DNA of 64,000 bases from Oscillospiraceae bacterium (lineage in GTDB: Bacteria > Bacillota > Clostridia > Oscillospirales > CAG-272). A model generated the notes under the pieces. The model worked only from the letters and a program-made list of their open reading frames with translations. It was not told the DNA's origin and searched no databases. A program made the position numbers and the translations under genes. The DNA is taken from positions 1-64,000 of the forward strand of contig SVST01000010.1 in NCBI GenBank assembly GCA_015064155.1. Direction: 5' to 3'. Of this stretch, positions 53,511 to 62,422 are shown piece by piece (the first letter of the stretch is position 1; every line of letters starts with the position of its first letter).

Positions 53511-53622
53511 ACAAAAAGCAACAAATTGTCAAAAATTGTTTCTAAAAGAAGACTCCGTCAGCCAACTCCAGCACTGATTTACGCACAAAAAATGACAGAC
53601 GGGTGATCAAACGTCGCAGCCT

Positions 53623-54408
53623 TCAGATTCTGAGCTCCCGATAGCAGGTTACCGTATCCACCGTTTTCCGAAGCGTTCTCGCATCGACCCGAAGCACGCT
53701 TCCCGCCGGATATTTTGCCAATGCCGCCTCGCACATATCGGTGCGATAATAGGTCTGCTCCACCGTGATCGGCTCACAAAAACCGATCAGAGATACTCGC
53801 TTGTAGCCATGCAGTGCGTCAAGGATCGTTTTGCGAAGAATCTCATCGGCATGGGGATAGGTGGTCGCAACGTTGCGGCAGGTCGCCTCCTTCACCGCAC
53901 CGACAAACACGTCCGGAACGTATTCCCTTGCCTGCAGGCAGGCGGCACGGTCACCGATCACGGCAACGATCGGCACGCCGAATTTTGCACAAAAGGTAGC
54001 CTGTATGGCAAATTCGCTCATTTCGCGCCCGTTGTGCTTGATGCAAAAATACTTTTTTGAGGAGATCGTGTGATCGAGAAAGCCGCCAACCGTGCCGGCT
54101 CTCGCATGATCCCCCAGCGCGATCTGACAGTCGACCTCACCGTTTTGAAGCAACGTATGCCAGTCTTCGATCGTGCATTTGACACCCCGTGCATCGATCT
54201 TAGCGGCGGGAACATTGTTTCCGCCGCCGTGTCCGTCCAGCCAATACACGCGCTCTGCACCGCCCGCAAAGCAAGCGTCAATCGCCAGATTTATGCTGCT
54301 CGCAAGCTTTTCGACCGATTTTTCAAAGTCTTCGGTATCGCGTTCCAAATCGGAAATACGGTCAATTCCCGCAATCCCCTCCATGTCGGTCAACAAAAAA
54401 ACATTCAT
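53623..54408 (-). CDS. M55-family D-aminopeptidase (DppA-like)
   Basis: A 261-residue metallopeptidase of the DppA family, which cleaves D-amino acid dipeptides in Bacillus. VFLLTDMEGIAG (about 3-14) holds the first metal-binding acids, WLDGHGGGNNVPA a Gly-rich segment, CQIALGDHARAGT the His and FLDHTISSKKYFCIKHNGREMSEFAIQA the rest of the site. Start ATG 54408 (MNVFLLTD) is preferred to GTG 54414. It ends the operon with the hydrolase and glycosidase genes, maybe recycling peptidoglycan peptides. Confidence 0.85.
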   Translation of the reverse strand: MNVFLLTDMEGIAGIDRISDLERDTEDFEKSVEKLASSINLAIDACFAGGAERVYWLDGHGGGNNVPAAKIDARGVKCTIEDWHTLLQNGEVDCQIALGDHARAGTVGGFLDHTISSKKYFCIKHNGREMSEFAIQATFCAKFGVPIVAVIGDRAACLQAREYVPDVFVGAVKEATCRNVATTYPHADEILRKTILDALHGYKRVSLIGFCEPITVEQTYYRTDMCEAALAKYPAGSVLRVDARTLRKTVDTVTCYRELRI

Positions 54409-54437
54409 ACGCACACGCCTTTCATTCCTCGGGTCGG

Positions 54438-56426
54438 TTATTTCTTGAGATTCAGAATCCCCCTGTATTCGAGCAGCTTGATATAAAGTCCGCCCTGCAC
54501 GGTACGGTTGCGGAAGCTCTTTTCGGAGGGGGCATTCTCCTCTCCCGTGACGTACGTACGGCTAACGTACGCTTTGTGTTCGGAAGTCACCGTCCAGTAC
54601 CAGTCGGTCATGGGAACGCGCGAGGGAGAGTAATGGAATGCGTTCCACATCGGTGCAATGAACGCTTCAAAATCCTCGCGTCGCTCGGCAAGCGTTGCCG
54701 TCCAAGCGGTCCAGTCGCTCTTGGTATAGTGCTGACGGTTATCAAGCGGCATCCCGTAGGGATCCATCCGTTTGCGGTAGCTTGCGAATTCGGTTTCCAT
54801 CACACCGCGCGGCATGATATCCAGCCCGAACAGCTTATCCCAAACCATGTTGTATTTCATGGAGAAGCTTCCCTCAACGTCAAATGCCAGGCGGTAGCTT
54901 CCGTCGTCGTTGGCGGCACGCTTTGCCCAATCGGCAGCCATCGAGCGCGCAAGCTTCAGATATTTTTTTTGATCCGCACGTCTTCCGAGCATTCCGTAAA
55001 GGATCGCAAGACTTGCAATGCCCATAATTGCCTTGAGCGAGAGGTTGCAGTTGTGTGCAAGATGTCCTGCAAAATCGTCGGTGCAAAGCTGATTTGCGGG
55101 GTCGCGTCCGTTATCGATCAGATACTGTACCCAGGTTTCCAGAGTGTCCAGGTGCTCCTTTGCAAAGGACGCGTCCTGCGTTGCAACGGCTACCGCCGCT
55201 TCCATAATCAGCATATTGCCGCATTCCTCCACGGGCATCTGCTTTTCATAGAGCAACCGAACGCCGTCCTGACGAACGTGTCCGGGGCATCCGTACATCT
55301 GACCGTTGAGAATCGGATACCGTCCCGCATCGTGCGGTGCAAAGTCGTAGCCGTAGGTCTTGGTCCACTCGTCGGACAAGGCGTAGCGGTAGATCGGGCG
55401 CATCATGCCCTTGACCAATTCGGGATTGTACAAAAGGAACAGCGGAATCGACGGGTAGGAAACGTCCACCGTTGCGGCGCATCCATTGGAGAAGCACTCC
55501 TTGGAAACGAACAGCACCTCGCCGTTTTCGTCCAGTGCGACCTTATGAGCCGCAATGGTCTGACGGTATGCAAGCTCCAAAAGCTCGGCATATTTCTCGC
55601 CGCCCGCGCGTACGGCATCGGAAAACATCGCGTCGGCAAGTGCCGCGCAACGCTTCATCGTTGCCTTGTAATCGGCATGGGCGCACGCAATTTCATCGGT
55701 GATGGACGCACCGTCCTTGTTCCAAACCGTTTTCAGCTTGGCATGGAAATACTCCAAGCAGTAAAGATCGTCGTATGCAAAGGTGATCAGCTCCGAATTT
55801 TTAACGTCGACCTCGGTGGCAACGAAGGTCATGTCGGAATCCTCGTATACCGAGCCCTCACCCTTACTCGTCAAATAGAAATAGCCCCATTCGATGCGAT
55901 GATCGTCACCGTGACGCTCCAGCACTCTTTGATGACGTCTGCCCATTTTTGCCATCGACAAAGCACCCTCGGACAAAATCTCACAATCCACCTCGTCGTC
56001 ACCGCGTCGGTTCATGCAGATCTCCTCGGACACGGCAATTTTTACAGACACGCTGTGTCTTTTGCCGTCGATCGATTCACGTTTGATCTCCAAATAGCTG
56101 ACGGGACGCGTCAACAGGTGCAGATCGGTAAGCAAAAGCGGCGAGGTAAAGAGCAGGGTCAAGCGCACGCCGCCCTCTTCAAATACGTAGGTCGTGGAAA
56201 AGGCAGAGCAATCCACGCGCGTCTGCTTCATGGCAGGGATGCTGTCGGCATGCAGGTTGCCAATGATGCGATAGGGTTTTCCGTCCACGGTGACTGTCCC
56301 GCAAATCGTATTGGGCTGATTGGTCCAATGCACGGTCGGTGCATCGGTCAAGCGGTCGGCTTGCGACCAAACGCTGAAATAGGGGTCAATCGTAATCAGT
56401 GGGTATGCAGGGGCTCTCAGTTGCAT
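54438..56426 (-). CDS. Glutaminase A-like / DUF4965-DUF5127 hydrolase
   Basis: A 662-residue protein. The N-terminal beta-sandwich starts APAYPLITIDPYFSVWSQADRLTDA, a typical opening of this family, and the C-terminal (alpha/alpha)6 barrel has TKTYGYDFAPHDAGRYPILNGQMYG. Fungal relatives are named glutaminase A but their real substrates are unsettled, and many bacterial relatives sit beside glycosidases. No signal peptide is seen. It lies between an M55 peptidase and a GH36-like enzyme, so a cytoplasmic carbohydrate role seems more likely than glutamine cleavage. Confidence 0.75.
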   Translation of the reverse strand: MQLRAPAYPLITIDPYFSVWSQADRLTDAPTVHWTNQPNTICGTVTVDGKPYRIIGNLHADSIPAMKQTRVDCSAFSTTYVFEEGGVRLTLLFTSPLLLTDLHLLTRPVSYLEIKRESIDGKRHSVSVKIAVSEEICMNRRGDDEVDCEILSEGALSMAKMGRRHQRVLERHGDDHRIEWGYFYLTSKGEGSVYEDSDMTFVATEVDVKNSELITFAYDDLYCLEYFHAKLKTVWNKDGASITDEIACAHADYKATMKRCAALADAMFSDAVRAGGEKYAELLELAYRQTIAAHKVALDENGEVLFVSKECFSNGCAATVDVSYPSIPLFLLYNPELVKGMMRPIYRYALSDEWTKTYGYDFAPHDAGRYPILNGQMYGCPGHVRQDGVRLLYEKQMPVEECGNMLIMEAAVAVATQDASFAKEHLDTLETWVQYLIDNGRDPANQLCTDDFAGHLAHNCNLSLKAIMGIASLAILYGMLGRRADQKKYLKLARSMAADWAKRAANDDGSYRLAFDVEGSFSMKYNMVWDKLFGLDIMPRGVMETEFASYRKRMDPYGMPLDNRQHYTKSDWTAWTATLAERREDFEAFIAPMWNAFHYSPSRVPMTDWYWTVTSEHKAYVSRTYVTGEENAPSEKSFRNRTVQGGLYIKLLEYRGILNLKK

Positions 56427-56552
56427 AGCTTCATTCTCCTTCGGCAGTTAAGATTTGGAATAATTATTCGATATTTTAGTACAATATAGAAGCATTATTT
56501 CGCGCCGTTTGGTAATTCCCGTATCACGCGCGAATAAAAATCGGCATTTTAT

Positions 56553-58298
56553 TCAATCGATTTTGACAAACGCATATCCTCTTTCGCGCGAAAAGCTTGC
56601 AAGGATCGCGCCGTTCTCGGGCATCAAGGACGTCTCGGTATTGCTTGCCAGCACCGAAAGACGGCTGTTTTCGGTCACGTCGGGGATCTCAAAGCGTGCG
56701 CCCGTGCGGTCGGTTACCTCGCGGAAAAGCAACACGTATTGCGTTTTTCCGTCGATTTTGACCGCAAAGCCGGTCAAGCTTCTGCCCGTCGGCTTCTCGC
56801 CCAAGGGGCTGACGTCGCCCCGAACCAACGCGGCACGATGCTCCCGCCACACCTTCATAATCGGTGCCAGCTCTGCTTTGCGCTCGGCGGACAAGAATTG
56901 CATTTCCATCCAGAACAAGGGGTTTGACAGCATCACCGCGGCAAACAGATAGTCCATCGTGTAAAGCGACGGCACAAAGGGGTCGCCCTCGTTATAATGC
57001 GCGGTGTCGCGGTCGGGGTTGATCAATTCAAACTGGAAGCGCGACGTAGGCAGATAACGTCCGATCGTCCACAGGTGTCGAAGAATACGGTGCGGGAAAT
57101 AGTTTGCAAGCTTGCTGTAGCGGTTTTCGGCAAAGATCGTACCGTATTCCGCGCCGCACAGATAGTTCAGGCGGTCATGTCTTGTCACGTCCATCTGCAC
57201 CGATACGTCGTCACCAAGCTCGTAAACGCGCCGCAAAAGCTGCAAGAGCCGCTGCTTGCCGCGCTCGCTCGTCACCTGATACATATCGAGCTTGAAGAAG
57301 CGGAAGCCCCACTCCCGGTATGCCTTTTCAATCACCGCGCAATCGCGCTCCAGGTGCGAAAACTCATCCAGGCTGTAGGGAACCATCCACATTCCCACGC
57401 GGATCCCGTCGCGAGTCGCGTATTCGGTGATCGGCTTCAGACCCTTTGGAAAACGCTCCTCGTTGATCTCCCAGCTGTCCTCTGCCGAAAAATCACGGAA
57501 GCCAAAGGCATCTCTCGGTGCCGTTTCGCGCGTACCGTTGATCTGCCAGCCGTCGTCGATCTGCACGATATCCACACCGATCTCGCGCGCCGCGTCGATC
57601 TCACGCATCACAAAATCGTGACAAACACAATCGCGTCCGTGTGCGTCCCCCCACGTGTTGGACATGGTAACCAGCTCGCGTCTGCGATTGACGTGCCGAT
57701 AGTAGCTGCGGCAAAGGGCTTCGCATTCTCCCTTGCGGCAAAAGCCGATCACAACGGGATTTTCCCCGTTATCCAAATACACGTACCCGCCGCCGCGCTC
57801 GTCACCCGGCTTAAAATTGGGCTTGCCCTGCGTAACGGTCAGCTTGCCGCGGAGGTAATCGGGAGTTTCGGAAAAAATCACGATCGCTTTTCCCGTTTCC
57901 TCATCCTCCAAGAAAAACAGCTCGCCCTCCACAGGCTTTTTTAATCCGGAACGGAAAGTCGGCTCAAAATGCTCCTCTGCCAGCACGTCGGAATCGTCGG
58001 TAAAGGCTCTGAGCTTCACGCTCCGAACCGTCCAGTGCGCGCCGAAAATGCGCGTAAGTGCCTCTCCGCGCGAGTGGTTCATGCGTACGACGGGAAGATC
58101 GCTCCACGTCTGATAGAGTTCCTCACGTCCGCCGCAAACGGCACGCACCTCCATAAAGGGAGCAGAGCATCTGAGGTGATCCGATTCACAAACCGTCACC
58201 GAATCCACACCGTCGATGCAATACTCCATCAACGCATTTTTCAGCGTCAACCGTTTTTCCTCTAAAATTGCTTCGCAACCGCAAGCCGTATACGTCAT
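56553..58298 (-). CDS. GH36/GH27-like alpha-galactosidase (melibiase clan)
   Basis: A 581-residue protein of the alpha-galactosidase clan. VDIVQIDDGWQ (about 245-255) and FFKLDMYQ (about 355-362) are the TIM-barrel segments; the Asp of KLDMY is the expected nucleophile. VGMWMVPYSLDE is also conserved. The C-terminal domain ends with beta strands such as YAFVKID. The acid/base Asp is not certain from sequence. It starts the operon with its own promoter and no secretion signal, so it acts inside the cell on an imported oligosaccharide. Confidence 0.82.
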   Translation of the reverse strand: MTYTACGCEAILEEKRLTLKNALMEYCIDGVDSVTVCESDHLRCSAPFMEVRAVCGGREELYQTWSDLPVVRMNHSRGEALTRIFGAHWTVRSVKLRAFTDDSDVLAEEHFEPTFRSGLKKPVEGELFFLEDEETGKAIVIFSETPDYLRGKLTVTQGKPNFKPGDERGGGYVYLDNGENPVVIGFCRKGECEALCRSYYRHVNRRRELVTMSNTWGDAHGRDCVCHDFVMREIDAAREIGVDIVQIDDGWQINGTRETAPRDAFGFRDFSAEDSWEINEERFPKGLKPITEYATRDGIRVGMWMVPYSLDEFSHLERDCAVIEKAYREWGFRFFKLDMYQVTSERGKQRLLQLLRRVYELGDDVSVQMDVTRHDRLNYLCGAEYGTIFAENRYSKLANYFPHRILRHLWTIGRYLPTSRFQFELINPDRDTAHYNEGDPFVPSLYTMDYLFAAVMLSNPLFWMEMQFLSAERKAELAPIMKVWREHRAALVRGDVSPLGEKPTGRSLTGFAVKIDGKTQYVLLFREVTDRTGARFEIPDVTENSRLSVLASNTETSLMPENGAILASFSRERGYAFVKID

Positions 58299-58351
58299 AT
58301 TCTTTTCATCCTTTCCGTTCCGAGTAAGACTTCCCTACCCTTTCTACCCGC

Positions 58352-58380
58352 ATTATAACACAGTTTTCCGAAAATGTAAA
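58352..58380 (-). promoter_or_regulatory. Promoter of the GH36-DUF4965-M55 operon
   Basis: Minus strand TTTACA (58380-58375), 17-bp spacer, TATAAT (58357-58352). Confidence 0.78.
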
Positions 58381-58390
58381 GTAACCCACG

Positions 58391-58424
58391 AAAAAAAGAC
58401 AGAGAATCCCGGGTGAATTCTCTG
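58391..58424 (-). terminator. Terminator of the oxidoreductase/isomerase operon
   Basis: On the minus strand CAGAGAAT pairs with ATTCTCTG (58424-58400) and CTTTTTTT follows. Confidence 0.75.
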
Positions 58425-58448
58425 CCCCTTTTGCATAAACATTCAAAG

Positions 58449-59468
58449 TCATCCGTTGCCGTCAAGACGAACGACGAGCCCCTCTCTGTCTGCGCTTTCC
58501 CGAATCCGTTCGATCAATCGGACGCTGGTTGCCGCACTCGTTGCCGGATTTTTGGTGTTCTTCACCTTTCCCGCCACCACGTCGCAGAAATACGCGATCT
58601 CTCCGTAATATCCGTTCTCCTCTGCCAGTGGGATACACTCGGTCGTTTTATCACTCTTATGGGAAACGGTCAAAAGTGCTGCACCGTCGTAGCTGACGGT
58701 CGCGTGCTCGAAATTGACGTAGCACGACGCATTGAATTTCATCCCCACGTGCGTCCAATCGGCAATTGCCGTGACGGGGATCTTGTCATAAAACAGCGAG
58801 GTGTGCACGGCATCGTACAAGCTGAAGCTGGTATACCCACGGCTGCTGACGGCATCGGGCTCGCCAAACAGATAGCGAATCATATCAACGTCGTGAATGT
58901 GAAAGTCAAGGATTCCGCCGCCCGAACAGCGCGTATCGGCAAACCAGTTCCTCCACCCCCACGTCGGAAGCGAGCTGAGGCGGCTGAAAAAGGCACCCGT
59001 CACCGCACCGAAGCGCTTCTCCTCAATCACGGTCTTCAAATAATCAAAGGCAGGGAGAAAGCGCAGGCATTGCCCGATCATCAGCTGACGCTGATTTTCC
59101 GTTGCAACGCGGATCATTTCCTCGCAGTCGTCATAGCACAGTGCCATCGGCTTTTCGCACAGCACATGACAGCCCCGCCGCAACAGCTTCACCGTCATTT
59201 CCTTGTGCAAATAGGTGGGAACGCAGATATCGGCAAAATCAATCTTCTCGTTTGCCAGCAGCTCGTCAAGATCGGTATAGAAACGAAGCTCCTCGCAGGG
59301 CTGTGCCTCACTGCTGTCAATGTTGTTGGTCACGTTCTTCCGAAATGCCTCGGGATCGACGTCATAGGCGCAGGTAAGCCGCGCAACGCCCTTTTCCTCC
59401 AGCTTTTTATACGCCTTTCGATGCACGCGGGAGATCGACCCAAATCCAATCAATGCCACGTTCAACAT
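58449..59468 (-). CDS. Gfo/Idh/MocA-family sugar dehydrogenase
   Basis: A 339-residue NAD(P)-dependent oxidoreductase. NVALIGFGSISRVHRKAYKKL is the Rossmann start, CEKPMALCYDDCEEM (about 120-134) has the family CEKP motif with the catalytic Lys, and GGILDFHIHDVDMIRYLFG (about 175-195) holds the His. With the isomerase gene just upstream (4-bp gap) it likely oxidises a sugar or inositol and passes the product on. No secretion signal. Confidence 0.88.
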   Translation of the reverse strand: MLNVALIGFGSISRVHRKAYKKLEEKGVARLTCAYDVDPEAFRKNVTNNIDSSEAQPCEELRFYTDLDELLANEKIDFADICVPTYLHKEMTVKLLRRGCHVLCEKPMALCYDDCEEMIRVATENQRQLMIGQCLRFLPAFDYLKTVIEEKRFGAVTGAFFSRLSSLPTWGWRNWFADTRCSGGGILDFHIHDVDMIRYLFGEPDAVSSRGYTSFSLYDAVHTSLFYDKIPVTAIADWTHVGMKFNASCYVNFEHATVSYDGAALLTVSHKSDKTTECIPLAEENGYYGEIAYFCDVVAGKVKNTKNPATSAATSVRLIERIRESADREGLVVRLDGNG

Positions 59469-59472
59469 AGCC

Positions 59473-60309
59473 TTATTCCGCCTTTCCGTTCAAGATGCTC
59501 CGCAAATAAGCAAGCGTTGCGACGATATCCTTGGTTTGCTGTTCCCCTTTGATTTCGCGCTCGATGATATAGTTGCCCGTGTAGCCTACCGCCTGCAAGC
59601 GGCGGATGACCTCGGGAACGTTCGCCAAGCCCTCGCCAACGGCAACCTCACGTCCCAGCTGCTTTCCGTCGGTGGGATAAAAGCCGTCCTTGATATGGGT
59701 ATCCATCACGTATTTTCCGAACACCGAAACGGCATCGGCAGAATTTGCCTTGCCGTAAAGAATCAGATTCGCGGTATCCATGTTGATGCCCACGTTGTCA
59801 AAGCCCAGCTCCTCGATCACGCGCAAGAGCACCACGGGGGTTTCCTGACCGGTTTCAAACAAAAACGAGATTCCCCTTTTTTGGCACTCCTTGACGATAT
59901 ACCGAAGCGCGGCAAGCACTGCGGCATACTGCGGATCGGTCATATTTTCGGGCAGAAAGCCCGCGTGCGTTGCAATGCGCGAAACACCCAACTTGACAGC
60001 AAAATCGGCACCCTCTAAAATCTCCTCGGTGCGCTTCATGCGATAGGGTTCGGGAACGATGCCAAGCGTTACGGGTCCTCCCGTAAAGTTCCATTCCTTA
60101 GGTCCCGACCAGCCCGCCCACAAGGTGGAAATCTCAATGCCGTTCTCCTCTGCCGCACGAACGATCGCAGCGGCATTCTCGTCGGTGTAAAGGGCGGGAT
60201 TCCACACGCTGAGCTGACAGCAATCACAGCCGATCTCGCGCGCCTTTTTCATCTCGGCAAAGATATCGGTTTCGGCGGTATATACGATCAAAACTCCAAG
60301 TTTGTTCAT
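59473..60309 (-). CDS. Sugar phosphate isomerase/epimerase-like TIM barrel
   Basis: A 278-residue xylose isomerase-like TIM barrel. Metal-ligand segments are ISFLFETGQ (about 145), VGINMDTAN (about 175), DTHIKDG (about 203) and YIIEREIKG (about 245). ATG 60309 (MNKLGVLIVYTAE) has GGAGG 7 bp upstream; the track start at 60393 would overlap the promoter. It works with the Gfo/Idh/MocA gene in a carbohydrate or inositol pathway controlled by the divergent AraC regulator. Confidence 0.82.
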   Translation of the reverse strand: MNKLGVLIVYTAETDIFAEMKKAREIGCDCCQLSVWNPALYTDENAAAIVRAAEENGIEISTLWAGWSGPKEWNFTGGPVTLGIVPEPYRMKRTEEILEGADFAVKLGVSRIATHAGFLPENMTDPQYAAVLAALRYIVKECQKRGISFLFETGQETPVVLLRVIEELGFDNVGINMDTANLILYGKANSADAVSVFGKYVMDTHIKDGFYPTDGKQLGREVAVGEGLANVPEVIRRLQAVGYTGNYIIEREIKGEQQTKDIVATLAYLRSILNGKAE

Positions 60310-60347
60310 TTCATTTCCTCCAAATAACAAAAAATTGAAAAATCGTA

Positions 60348-60377
60348 TTGACAATTTTATTATACATGCTGTATAAT
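60348..60377 (+). promoter_or_regulatory. Promoter of the AraC regulator gene
   Basis: TTGACA (60348-60353), 18-bp spacer, TATAAT (60372-60377). It overlaps nearly base for base with the opposite promoter. Confidence 0.8.
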
Positions 60378-60387
60378 AGATTGTCAA
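60359..60387 (-). promoter_or_regulatory. Promoter of the isomerase/oxidoreductase operon
   Basis: Minus strand TTGACA (60387-60382), 17-bp spacer, TATAAT (60364-60359). Both boxes are perfect. Its -10 box falls in the spacer of the plus promoter and the reverse. Confidence 0.82.
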
Positions 60388-60436
60388 TAACACATTCTTG
60401 CGATTTATATGATATTTTTGCGAACGGAGAAAAACG

Positions 60437-61285
60437 ATGCGCCAATATGAAAATCACAATTTGGAGAACAATGAACTGCCGTTCATCTATAAGCCGGGCA
60501 AAGTTCGTTCGGTCAATCGGATGTTTGCCGCCTCCAACTGGCACGAAAACGTTGAGATTCTTTATTTCACCGAGGGCAGGGGAGTCCTCTTCGATAACGG
60601 CAGGGTCATGTCCGTTGTAAAAGGAGATGTCGCAGTCATCAATGCCAATCATCTGCACGCGTTGGCAGGTGACGGCGAGCCGCTTTGCTACCGTTATCTG
60701 ATCGTTGACCGAGCCTTTTGTCTTGCGAACGGCTTTGACAGCACCGCCCTCTCCTATCAACCAAAAATCAACGACCCCGCCCTTTTGGCTCTCATGTCAG
60801 ACTTGAACGCGGCATACGAAATGCCCGACGGAAGCGCCTATAAAACGCTGACGGCGCGAACGCTGGTCTTACGAATCATGCTTCTTTTATGCACCGGCTA
60901 CAGTCAAAGCGCAGCCGTCGATGACCGCCGGGAAAGAAGCACCGCATACGTAAAAAAGGCAATCGACTATATCCGTGCCTCCTATGCAAACGATCTTTCG
61001 CTCGACGAGGTTGCCGCCTTTGCCGGAATCAACAAATGCTATCTGTCACGCGAATTTCACAAATATACGGGCTATCCGTTCGTTGCTTACGTCAACCGCA
61101 CGAGATGTCAGCAGGCGGCTCGGCTCCTTTTGGACGGACACCTCAGCGTTCATGAGATCGGAAAGCTGTGCGGCTTTGAAAACCGATCGTATTTCACCAA
61201 AAGCTTTCGCCGTTACATGGGAAGCACACCGAACGAATACCGTGCAAGCGTCGCAAACCAAGCGGAAGAAAGAAAACCAAAATGA
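60437..61285 (+). CDS. AraC-family regulator with cupin sensor
   Basis: A 282-residue regulator. The N-terminal cupin (about 25-120) starts AASNWHENVEILYFTEGRGVLFDNG. The C-terminal AraC DNA-binding part has LSLDEVAAFAGINKCYLSREFHKYTGYPF and VHEIGKLCGFENRSYFTKSFRRYMGSTP. It is divergent to the isomerase/oxidoreductase operon and shares a fully overlapping promoter, so it probably binds there to activate the operon and repress itself. CGGAG precedes ATG. Confidence 0.9.
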   Translation: MRQYENHNLENNELPFIYKPGKVRSVNRMFAASNWHENVEILYFTEGRGVLFDNGRVMSVVKGDVAVINANHLHALAGDGEPLCYRYLIVDRAFCLANGFDSTALSYQPKINDPALLALMSDLNAAYEMPDGSAYKTLTARTLVLRIMLLLCTGYSQSAAVDDRRERSTAYVKKAIDYIRASYANDLSLDEVAAFAGINKCYLSREFHKYTGYPFVAYVNRTRCQQAARLLLDGHLSVHEIGKLCGFENRSYFTKSFRRYMGSTPNEYRASVANQAEERKPK

Positions 61286-61319
61286 TAAATCGGTCGATTT
61301 CACGACGTCAAGCAAAAAA

Positions 61320-61354
61320 AGAAAGGGCTGTCATCAGACAACCCTTTCTTTTGA
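61320..61354. terminator. Bidirectional terminator
   Basis: AAAGGGCTGTC pairs with GACAACCCTTT, with runs of A before and T after. It serves both the AraC gene and the convergent lipoprotein gene. Confidence 0.75.
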
Positions 61355-61366
61355 TAAAGAGCAAAA

Positions 61367-62014
61367 TTACTGAATCATTGCCTCAAACTCGGCAACCGTG
61401 TAGTCGCCTACAAGAGTGGCAATCACGTAAGTCATGTATCCGCCCTGCTTGTGCAGATAGTATACCTGCGTCATGGTTTTGCCGTATGCCACGGTGGTAC
61501 AAACGACACGGGTAAATTGGGTGTCACCCAAGGTTACCTGATCGTAAGAATCGGGGAAGGTCACCGTCATATTGGGAACCTGCGAAAGCTGCACCTTGAG
61601 CGCATCGGCATACTGCGTTTCGGTAATGCTGCTGGAGAACGTCTTCGCGAGATTTTCGTATCCCACGCTGATGTTGCTGCCCGTAACCAAATCCTTTGCC
61701 ATCATGTCGTAAACGGCAGGAACGTTCTTCAGCACGTCCTTGTAATCCTTGCCCAAAATCATCTCTGCGCCCATATTCATGGCAGCGGCGATTTCGGTTT
61801 CGCTCAAATATACCCAATCATCGGGCTTGGTAAAGCGAATACCAATGGTGTTGTTTGCGTAGACGTCGCCCTCGATGGTTCCGCGGGAAAGCTCCACGGT
61901 CTTAGAGTCACCATCGTCATCGCCATCATCTTCGGAATCCTCATTGTTCAAATTACAGCTAACGAGCGTGAAAATCATCAGAACCGCCAGCAACAAAGAC
62001 AACCATTTTTTCAT
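61367..62014 (-). CDS. Predicted lipoprotein, unknown function
   Basis: A 215-residue protein with signal sequence and lipobox FTLVSC (Cys near residue 20), followed by an acidic linker (NNEDSEDDGDDDGDSK). The folded part has alternating beta/alpha segments and FTKPDDWVYLSE, YMTYVIATLVGDYTVAEFEAMIQ at the end. This resembles PsbP/DUF-type lipid-anchored proteins common in Clostridia, but no family is assigned. ATG 62014 (MKKWLSLLLAV) is the start; the ORF start at 62095 falls on the promoter -10 region. Confidence 0.75.
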   Translation of the reverse strand: MKKWLSLLLAVLMIFTLVSCNLNNEDSEDDGDDDGDSKTVELSRGTIEGDVYANNTIGIRFTKPDDWVYLSETEIAAAMNMGAEMILGKDYKDVLKNVPAVYDMMAKDLVTGSNISVGYENLAKTFSSSITETQYADALKVQLSQVPNMTVTFPDSYDQVTLGDTQFTRVVCTTVAYGKTMTQVYYLHKQGGYMTYVIATLVGDYTVAEFEAMIQ

Positions 62015-62086
62015 TTTTTGAATCCTCCATGTAGATAGTAAAATCAGATCTTGCCGCATCAATCGGTCAAACAAGACCCTATTGGA

Positions 62087-62115
62087 ATTATACACTTTGT
62101 TTTCCGTTTTGTCAA
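62087..62115 (-). promoter_or_regulatory. Promoter of the lipoprotein gene
   Basis: Minus strand TTGACA (62115-62110), 17-bp spacer, TATAAT (62092-62087). Both boxes perfect. Confidence 0.82.
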
Positions 62116-62150
62116 TAGAAAATCGTTTTTCTTTTTATATTTTTTAAAGG

Positions 62151-62214
62151 AGTAAATTCTCAAAGTAAATGCAACTTCTAAATTGCACTGTTGCATTTAC
62201 TTTGAGAATTTACT
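62151..62214. repeat. 25-bp perfect inverted repeat
   Basis: The left arm 62151-62175 (starting AGTAAATTCTCAAAGTAAAT) and the right arm 62190-62214 are exact complements around a 14-nt loop. No T tract follows, so it is not a plain terminator. It looks like a mobile or protein-binding palindrome. Confidence 0.75.
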
Positions 62215-62251
62215 AAAAAGCAATAAATATTGGGTTGTTACCTAACAACTA

Positions 62252-62280
62252 TTGACAAACTCTATCAAATATGATATACT
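62252..62280 (+). promoter_or_regulatory. Promoter of the toxin-like transcript
   Basis: TTGACA (62252-62257), 17-bp spacer, TATACT (62275-62280). A hairpin TTGTTA/TAACAA lies just before (62235-62248). Confidence 0.75.
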
Positions 62281-62422
62281 TGCTGTCGGTAGTAATACCC
62301 GGGGACACCCTTTCGGTGGCGGTTGCTCCTTTCTTTTTACGGAAGGAGATTTCTTTGCTCCTTCCGAATTCCCAAGGAAGGAGTGGTGCGATGATTTTTC
62401 ATTATGCACCTTGTTTGGATGT

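Noticed and set aside
54576-56489. ORF of 637 aa, plus strand
   Set aside because: Complement of the DUF4965-type gene; no motif and no promoter.
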